NCBI GenBank assembly: GCA_036345935.2
Contig: JADWOT020000004.1
Coordinates: 8,638,734 to 8,702,733, forward strand
Direction: 5' to 3'
From: Taenia hydatigena
Taxonomy: Eukaryota; Platyhelminthes; Cestoda; Cyclophyllidea; Taeniidae
Length of the DNA: 64,000 nt
Shown: positions 58,261 through 64,000 of the stretch, one piece after another
How positions within the stretch are numbered: the stretch's first letter is position 1
Layout of the letters: every line of letters begins with the position of its first letter
Notes under the pieces: generated by a model
Database searches by the model: none
Told to the model about the DNA's origin: nothing
The model's input: only the letters and a program-made list of their open reading frames with translations
Made by a program: the position numbers and the translations under genes

Positions 58261-58815
58261 TCAGTTCTTGGTCGTCAGATCCATGGGCAGAGGCGCACGT
58301 TTCCGATGCCGGTGACGCCGTAGAACGGCAGAGGAGGAAGCTGAATTGGCAGTTGGCCCCGACACTGTCCTTCCTGCCGATGAGGGAAGGGTAGAGACAC
58401 GATGCTGAACTGTGGGTACCACATCCTCTCTCTCCACCACGGTGATGTTGGAGCGGAGGCTGTGGCTAGCGGTAGAATGCGGCGGCACCTGTGTCATGCT
58501 ACATTGCATGGCTGTGTTGCTTTTGCTGCCGGAGCCACCAGTAAGGCGACGGAAACGGTTGCGTAGCAACGACATGGAGTCGGAGAACCAAGGGGTAGGG
58601 CGAGCAGTGGGAGCTGGGCGATGCCATTGTTTGTCCTCCTCGGGACTTGTGCAGGCCTCGGTGGCGCGGACTCCAGGCTCAGGTTGGAATTGGGGTTGGG
58701 GTTCTAGCTTAGGTTGGGGTTGGGGTTCACCGGAAGAACAATGGTACTGGAAAAGTGATTGAATATGGACTCTATGGAGCGAGGTTGCAGAGTTCGCATG
58801 ACCTTGTTCCACCAC
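58261..58815 (-). CDS. Pro/Gln-rich gene, 3' exon, copy 2 (uninterrupted)
   Basis: The ATG at 58815 opens 184 codons to a TGA at 58261-58263. Features are the EPQPQPKLEPQPQFQPEPG segment, TPWFSDSMSLLRNRFRRLTG, a serine/threonine-rich middle, and a basic end (LRRHRHRKRAPLP). At 58405-58407 the codon is CAG (Gln), which in copy 1 is TAG. This is the better candidate for a working copy. It may be joined to the exon at 59011-59560. The function is unknown. Confidence 0.4.
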   Translation of the reverse strand: MVEQGHANSATSLHRVHIQSLFQYHCSSGEPQPQPKLEPQPQFQPEPGVRATEACTSPEEDKQWHRPAPTARPTPWFSDSMSLLRNRFRRLTGGSGSKSNTAMQCSMTQVPPHSTASHSLRSNITVVEREDVVPTVQHRVSTLPSSAGRTVSGPTANSASSSAVLRRHRHRKRAPLPMDLTTKN

Positions 58816-58929
58816 TGCATGAAAACGCGATGGATGCGTGGATGAGTGCGTGGAGGATGAATGGATGGAAGCGGTAAGAAGTAATCAAACCATGACCATT
58901 ACCAGATGGAAGATCCGTTCCGGTCATGC

Positions 58930-59008
58930 ACTACTCACTCCACTCACTTACTCACACACTCACTCACTCACTCACTCACTCCACTCACTCACTCACTCAC
59001 ACTCACTA
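58930..59008. repeat. (CACT)n microsatellite in presumed intron
   Basis: This is the copy 2 equivalent of 10260-10325, somewhat longer and with ACAC and TTAC interruptions. Confidence 0.85.
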
Positions 59009-59010
59009 AC

Positions 59011-59560
59011 CAGACTTGCAGAATTTGTCATTTGTTGCTGCAGCTGAAGACGCCTTTGTTGCTCCTCCTCCATGTGTCGTGCCAACGAGGAGAGCTGTTC
59101 GGAGGTGAGCGCGCCCGCACTCAACGTGTAGCGATAAGTATCGTCCACAGGGATGTCTTGCGGTGAGGTGGGAGGCTGTTGATGCTGCTGTTGCTGCGTT
59201 TCCATGGACGAGGACGTTGAGAAAATGGGTTGGGTGTTGTAATAGACACGCGAAGCGGTAGTGGTGGTGGGGCGACAAGTGTTATCGCAGGGCGGGAAGA
59301 TGTCTGGTGGGCGAACAAAGGGTTGTAGATCGGTGGGAGATGGTTCTTCGGCTAGCGGAAGCTGTGGCTGGGATGAAATGGGCACAGCCGCCATGCCATA
59401 GTCCATGATCCCTAAGACGAAAGGAGGAGGAGGAGGAGGAGGAGGAGGAGGAGAAGAAGGGGAATCATGAAGTGGACAAGTTCTCAAGGTCGGCACTCTG
59501 GACGACGTGTAAGGTAGGACCAGAGTATTCCAACAAGCAGTTGGCGAGTGTAGAAATCAA
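59011..59560 (-). CDS. Pro/Gln-rich gene, 5' exon, copy 2
   Basis: This is the counterpart of 10329-10890 with a shorter polyproline run, the same MDYGMAAVPISSQPQLPL segment and an identical C-terminal helix (SSLARHMEEEQQRRLQLQQQ). It ends in donor TCTG|GTTAGTG. Differences from copy 1 in the last 50 codons are synonymous, while the middle shows A/T, N/D, P/L and Q/E changes. The start is not defined (no suitable ATG), so it is an internal or incomplete exon. Confidence 0.35.
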
Positions 59561-59657
59561 ACGTCATCTCTCGACAGGACACGCACACCAAACACTCATC
59601 AAGACGAGAAAGCGACTCCAGTATGTGCATTTTCAATGGTGGTAAGGAAAGAACCAC

Positions 59658-60480
59658 AATAATGTCATCTTTTGCTCAACATGCGGAAGATCCAATTTGG
59701 TTTACATAAATTACTCGGCCAAATTCATCACCCTCTTTTGCTTATCTTCCTTGGACTCCATTTATCGCTCACCTCTTCTTCACCTCATTCTATCCATTCG
59801 ACGCACTATCACGTATACTCCAATGGAGTTGGTCTCCCTACACCTCACGCATCACGCAAGCTCAACGAGGTCAAATGACACACACACACACAAACACGTG
59901 TGAGGTGTGGTCACGCCGTCCTCCTCTCCACCCACCCACCCACCCACCCACTTCCACGGGAATGATCTCGCAGGCCAGCCCACGCTCACGTCTCATGATT
60001 TAAGGCCAACAACGCCAGCATTACCAAACTCGTATAAATCTACACGTTGTGATTTTGTGTACATGGACTGCGTCTCCCTCCCAACATCTGCGTATGCCTC
60101 AGTGCATTCAGCTATTCTTCTGCATTCTCTAACGCAGTCATTCATCCATCCACCCACCTACACGTACCAGTCACTTCGTCCCGTCACAGGGCCACCATCA
60201 CTGTCTTTTCACATCGCCTTTCCTCTTCGCATTCCATAACCCATAACCACGTCAGCCACTGAGACTACAGTCCCTGCTCAATCACACGCCGCCCTCTTCC
60301 ACTCCCAACACTTCACCCTCCTGCTCTCCCAAACATTCTGCATCGCAAACCAACCTGCACTGCCACACTCTGCCATGCAGTAGGAAAGCACACTCCATCA
60401 TTACATCCTCTCTCCACTCGTCTCACAAGACTCTTTCTTTATTCCTCCATTCAACCATCCGAATCAGCCTATTCGATATG
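59658..60480. repeat. Rearranged flanks of the F-box locus
   Basis: Positions 59658-59880 match 11515-11760 directly. Positions 60060-60480 match 13370-12985 inverted. Between them lies a CA run and a CCCA run (59880-59951), at the point where the orientation changes. Confidence 0.75.
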
Positions 60481-61068
60481 TAGTGGTAAAGGTGCAAGTG
60501 GAGGTGGTGGTGGTTTACGAGGCATGAGCAATTCATCTCCTCTGTCTGGTGGCTCCCACGCAGATGACGACGTGGTATTGTCAGCGCTCCTCCTCAAACT
60601 CAAATCGTAGCACGCAAACTCCAACAACTCCATTGTGTTGCAGTAGTCGGATCCGAAGCACTTGCAGCACCGTAGACGCCAATTCACGCTCGCGGTGGCC
60701 AGTGGACTATTCTCAATGTCCTCTATGCTGTCCACGAAAGCGGAGAGCACCTGCATGTCTTCCTCCGCATCACGCACCCCGTCTCTCACGATTGCAATGA
60801 CTAGTACTTGATGCGGTTTTATAATGTCAAGAAGGCTAATGAGGTTGTCCATGAAGTCAAAATCCCTTTCTAGTATGTAGATAAAACAATCATGATGGCG
60901 CAGTTGGTCATGGAAGTCCTCTTTTGAAATGCGCACTTTATGCATGAAGTTGCCTCCTGCCGGGTAAATTTATGGTCCATAACGAAGGGGCTTCCTTTCA
61001 TAAAACCGTCAGCGGCAAAAGTCCAATTAAATTCAAAGATGCGAGGAGAAACCCAAAATCTTCTCAAA
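60469..61068 (-). pseudogene. F-box protein pseudogene, 3' half with GTPase-like domain
   Basis: From 61068 the minus strand reads RRFWVSPRIFEFNWTFAADG and KGSPFVMDHKF. A 28-base deletion relative to the copy at 63080 then shifts the frame. From 60945 it runs HKVRISKEDFHDQLRHHDC, DNLISLLDIIKPHQVLVIAI, DAEEDMQVLSAFVDSIEDIE, and VNWRLRCCKCFGSDYC to a proline-rich end HIE and TAG. The hydrophobic strand ending LVIAIV, the DAEED stretch and the WRL.CCKC strand are reminiscent of a degenerate small-GTPase fold, as in FBXO4. That assignment is an inference. The F-box exon is absent, and AT-rich unrelated sequence replaces it upstream. Confidence 0.55.
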
Positions 61069-61139
61069 TGAATAAACAAATAAATAATGATGTAATTAAA
61101 AATTGGCAAATAATAAAGAACAGGTGGTCAACAAATCGA

Positions 61140-61500
61140 CGTTGACATCCAGGCCCGTCTGATGACGTCATTCGACCTTAAAGTCGACAATAATCGATAC
61201 ACAGTCCGGCCTAATGACGCCAAATGGCCATACAGTCAACTTTAATCAATATCCAGCCCCGAATCTTCCATGACGTGACCTTCAAGTCGGCCGTAATCTA
61301 TATTCAAGCCTGTCTAATGACGGTAATCTATCTTGAAGTGGCTAATTTACGATGTCACTTGACCCTAAAGTCGACGATAATTGATATCTAAGCACGAATA
61401 TCCAATCACGTGACCTTCAAGCCAGCGTTAATCGATATCCAGGGCCATCTGATGCCGTCATTTTAAATTAGAGTAGACACTGATTGATATGATGGCCCTT
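61140..61500. repeat. Tandem array, about 52-bp degenerate units
   Basis: GACGTCA-like motifs recur near 61164, 61216, 61272, 61319, 61351, 61408 and 61454, mostly 47-57 bases apart. Each is followed by a TTGACCTTAAAGTCGAC-like and an AATCGATATCCAGG-like segment. Identity between units is low to moderate. TGACGTCA at 61163 is a perfect CRE/ATF-type palindrome, and ATCGAT is also palindromic. Confidence 0.7.
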
Positions 61501-61539
61501 TTCCAGATTATATACTGCAGTTTTCATGCGAAATAATCA

Positions 61540-61910
61540 ATAACTCTACCCTCATTTTCACGTGACGTCATTTCCGTGCCCTGAATATCGAGTTAGCCCC
61601 CACTTCAAGGTCTCTTGGTGCAGGTCTTGTGCGATATGATCAATAATCGCCACCTGCAAGGTCATCTGACGTTATTTCCGTGGCCTTGGTATCCATTTCT
61701 CCCTCCTTCAAGGTCACTGAAAGCTATTTCTGCTGTGATCGATAATTGCCAAGTTCTAGGTTACTTGACGCCATTCCTTGGCCTCTGTACGATTTTCTCC
61801 TCATTCAAGGACACTGGGTGTACTCTTCGTGTGAATGGATCTAGAATTGCCACCTTCAAGGACACTTGACGTAATTTCCGTGGCCTGGATATCGAATGGC
61901 AAAGCGTCAA
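61540..61910. repeat. Tandem array, about 101-bp units related to the 52-bp array
   Basis: TTGACGTNATTTCCGTGGCCT motifs begin near 61564, 61668, 61767 and 61868, 99-104 bases apart. Each unit holds two CTTCAAGG-type half-motifs (CTTCAAGGTCAC and CTTCAAGGACAC) and an ATCGATAATTGCCA-like segment. The doubled period and shared motifs suggest a dimeric higher-order form of the neighbouring 52-bp repeat. Confidence 0.7.
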
Positions 61911-62324
61911 ATTGCATTAACCAAGTCATGAAAAGGAGGAGGAGGACAGGGAAGCAAATTTATTGCACCACAACACGTTGGAACACGTGGTGATGGCAAT
62001 GCAATGCAATGCACGCCTACTTCGTGGATGGTGTGAAGAGTGGGTGCGTGTTAGGCACTGTGTAGGTCGGAAAAACAGCGCCTTCTTTCTTTCCTTCTTC
62101 TTCTTCTCATCCTGTCCTCAAAGCCACTCACCTCGTCCACACGAAGAGTTGCTAGCATTGGTGCTGTGCCATTGAGGGGTGCGGCTTCTCGAGGCACCAT
62201 TTCACTGTCACATCAACGCGCACTGCCCTGTCCACGCAATGTGGTCCGCCCTGTCCGCCTTTTAGCAAGACATTGGCATAATGAGATGAAGTGAACAACA
62301 AGAAAAGACACAAATCGACATTGA
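61911..62324. other. No gene recognised
   Basis: Begins with a short GGA run and an ATGCA repeat near 62000-62010. The open frames present show no support. Confidence 0.45.
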
Positions 62325-63079
62325 GTTGTGTGTGTGTGTGTGTGTCCTTTTCCATTCCACGAGCAGAAGGGCTACTCACTGGACTAATATGGCCAACATT
62401 TCGCAACCAACGCAGAGATGCACTCGTGGATTTACAGCATGAGCGATTGAGTGGGTGAGTGAGTGAGTGAGTGAAGCAAGGGTAGACCGCACAAGTGCCA
62501 TGGTAACTCGCATTGTGACTTTGGCTTGAGAAAGGCAGAAATGCTTTGTCATTAGATGAGGTGGGTGTCTACTACTGCGAAGTACCAAGTGGACAACGGT
62601 GTGGATGATGCCATTGTCGATGCAAGCAATCACTGAGACGCGAGGACTGTGTTGTGTCTCACCACCTCCCACCTTCGCATTATTTGTCGGTGGAAAGGCA
62701 TTATGTGACAGACGTGTTGATGGCGTGACTGCCAAAGGGGTAGACGACCACGACCACGACCACGACGACGTGACAACCAATGCGCGAACACGTCAATGAG
62801 GTCAGCCACATGACTGTCCTCGCCCTCGCTCTCTCCCTCCCTACCTCCATTCCTCCCTCCCCCTAACGGAAACTATATCAACCTCGACGTCTGCGTCACG
62901 TAGTCATTCTACGCTTCCGACCTTCCCGACAATGGTGCGTTTCGGTTATCTCTACTCCCGCCACTTACCGACATTTCTTCCACACCATCTCCACGTATCC
63001 TCACTTCATTTCAATACCCTCACCTGTACTTTTCTCATGCCACTAACCAAGATGCACTTTCGTTGACATTTCGGCCCAG
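62325..63079. repeat. 5' flank of F-box pseudogene, second copy
   Basis: It matches 11760-12520 in the same orientation, starting at a TG dinucleotide run (about 62325-62344) that is longer than the run at the other locus. Confidence 0.8.
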
Positions 63080-63811
63080 GAAGATGCCGCACATCGCAAA
63101 ATCACCCAACTGCCACCCGAATTGGCACTACAAATATGCAACTTCCTGAATGCGCCCGACTTCATGAACGTGTGCAAGGCAATTCCGCATTGGAGGTGGA
63201 TACTACGAAGTCGTCGTTAGCGTGAGGCACTCAATCGCTACATCAGTGGGTGGAAGTGGCTCGACAAGAATCTGTGCAAAATGCTTTTTCCACAACCCTC
63301 GTCAGACACGTATCGAGACGCAGTTGCGGCAGTGCAGTATCACATGGAGGAGGTGGATTCACTCCATATTTCCTTTCCCAACGTGGTCACCACCTCATCA
63401 AGCCGACAGTACATTGCTGTCTGCTGCCTATTCCGGAAAATGTGTACACAGCCCTCGATGCAGATGAGAGAGAATTTTGGCATTCTCCTCGCATGCTTGG
63501 ATTTAATTTCACTCTCGCCAATGACAGTTTATTGAAAAGAAGCCCTTTCGTTATGGACCATAACTTTGGACTAAATGGCTCCTATGTTGAATATTACCAG
63601 GCAAGGGGCAACTTCATGCCTAAAGTGCGCATTTCAAAAGAGGACTTCCATGACCACCTCCGCCATTTCGATTGCCTTATCTACATACCAGAAAGGGATT
63701 TTGACTTGATGGACAACCTCATTAGCTATCTTGACATTATAAAACCGCATCAGATACTAGTCATTTTAGTTTTGACAGACGACGTGCCTGATGCGGAAGA
63801 AGACATGCATG
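63080..63811 (+). pseudogene. F-box plus GTPase-like domain gene, most complete copy, interrupted
   Basis: After acceptor TTTCGGCCCAG the frame reads HRKITQLPPELALQICNFLN, then MNVCKAIPHWRWILRSRR: an F-box with the expected LP.EL...I..FL...D....C......W spacing. A TAG follows at 63218, shared with the 12.5 kb copy, then the same frame continues REALNRYISGWKWLDKNLC. Near 63390 the frame changes to IKPTVHCCLLPIPENVYTAL, MLGFNFTLANDSLLKRSPFV, VRISKEDFHDHLRHFDCLIY and IIKPHQILVILVLTDDVPDA, ending at a possible donor (ATGCATG|GTAATG). F-box proteins recruit substrates to SCF ligases. The FBXO4-like identity is an inference. The TAG and frame change make it a likely pseudogene. Confidence 0.55.
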
Positions 63812-64000
63812 GTAATGATAGGATCCCGCCTCCTACCAACCTACTCTACTTCTAGGCCACTGAGCTTACGACTAGATCACAAAGCTGGCCTTAGGATGAG
63901 TTTTTAATTGGAGAGTCGAAGGAACTCTGCCTATTAGCCGCATGATAGGCTGCATTTTGTCTGAACCTATACAATATTGATGAAATCAAATGGAGAAAGC
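63812..64000 (+). other. Possible intron of the F-box gene, to window end
   Basis: Homology with the minus-strand copy stops at EEDMH/Q, exactly where a GTAATG donor-like sequence appears here. The minus copy continues without interruption, so this may be an intron present in one copy and absent from the other. Confidence 0.3.

Larger units (their letters stand above)
54082..59657. repeat. Large direct segmental duplication, copy 2
   Basis: It matches 5825-10985. Extra sequence relative to copy 1 lies at about 54206-54330 and 54805-55145. It lacks the 518-base insert found at 10995-11512, and the ATCT run at 57622-57661 is expanded. It contains the same ORFs as copy 1. Confidence 0.9.

Noticed and set aside
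20990..63811. A firm claim that TAA/TAG are sense codons in this organism
   Set aside because: The F-box copies also carry frameshifts, a TGA occurs in the pseudo-exon at 49430-49732 and in the 28-30 kb copy, and C-to-T decay of Gln codons is common in pseudogenes; kept only as a finding to test.
1..64000. CRISPR arrays, bacterial operons, rRNA or tRNA genes
   Set aside because: No regularly spaced identical repeats with unique spacers, no ribosome-binding-site layout, and no tRNA cloverleaf with a matching T-arm was found; the sequence is plainly eukaryotic.

Overview
This window looks like nuclear DNA of a eukaryote with spliceosomal introns and many repeats. There is no operon layout, rRNA or tRNA. 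Coding frames are short and interrupted, with plausible GT...AG splice sites, and long microsatellites (CCTT, AC, TGAG, GGA and ATCT runs) are common. Fragments of histone H4, an F-box protein with a possible GTPase-like domain, and a Ty3/Gypsy integrase are recognisable. The lineage cannot be fixed from the sequence. A flatworm-like animal is one guess, but no diagnostic gene confirms it. There is one assembly gap at 25320-25617.

The dominant feature is a patchwork of segmental duplications. (1) 5825-10985 and 54082-59657 are near-identical direct copies. (2) 21655-25095 and 32885-36165 are inverted copies about 7.8 kb apart, with partial copies at 2160-3470 and 18488-18900. (3) 40885-42330 and 52685-54080 are inverted copies. 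(4) 1-1050 and 46600-47766 are inverted copies. (5) 28000-30960 and 41140-44930 are older, strongly diverged direct copies. (6) 11515-13370 recurs, rearranged and partly inverted, in 59655-63811. Short blocks are reshuffled at several junctions, for example 46095-46590, 54081 and 3465.

The best-supported gene is a two-exon membrane-protein candidate at 47603-48578 (+). Its first exon is repeated at 13-163 (-), with mostly synonymous differences between the two copies. A three-exon coiled-coil gene at 16446-17659 (+) has consistent splice phases but contains in-frame TAG and TAA codons. A two-exon fragment lies at 19080-19379 (+). The large direct duplication carries paired copies of a proline/glutamine-rich gene (-) and a small two-helix membrane ORF (+). 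Three differently broken derivatives of one F-box gene lie at 12521-12978, 60469-61068 and 63080-63811.

Two histone H4 fragments (20990-21121 + and 39185-39345 -), a Ty3/Gypsy integrase remnant (37701-38222 +), a two-phase satellite (about 52-bp then about 101-bp units, 61140-61910) and a 183-bp tandem repeat (40575-40970) complete the picture. Together this suggests a gene-poor, recombining, possibly subtelomeric or pericentromeric region where gene pieces are copied, inverted and decay. Most functional calls are tentative because no homology search could be run.
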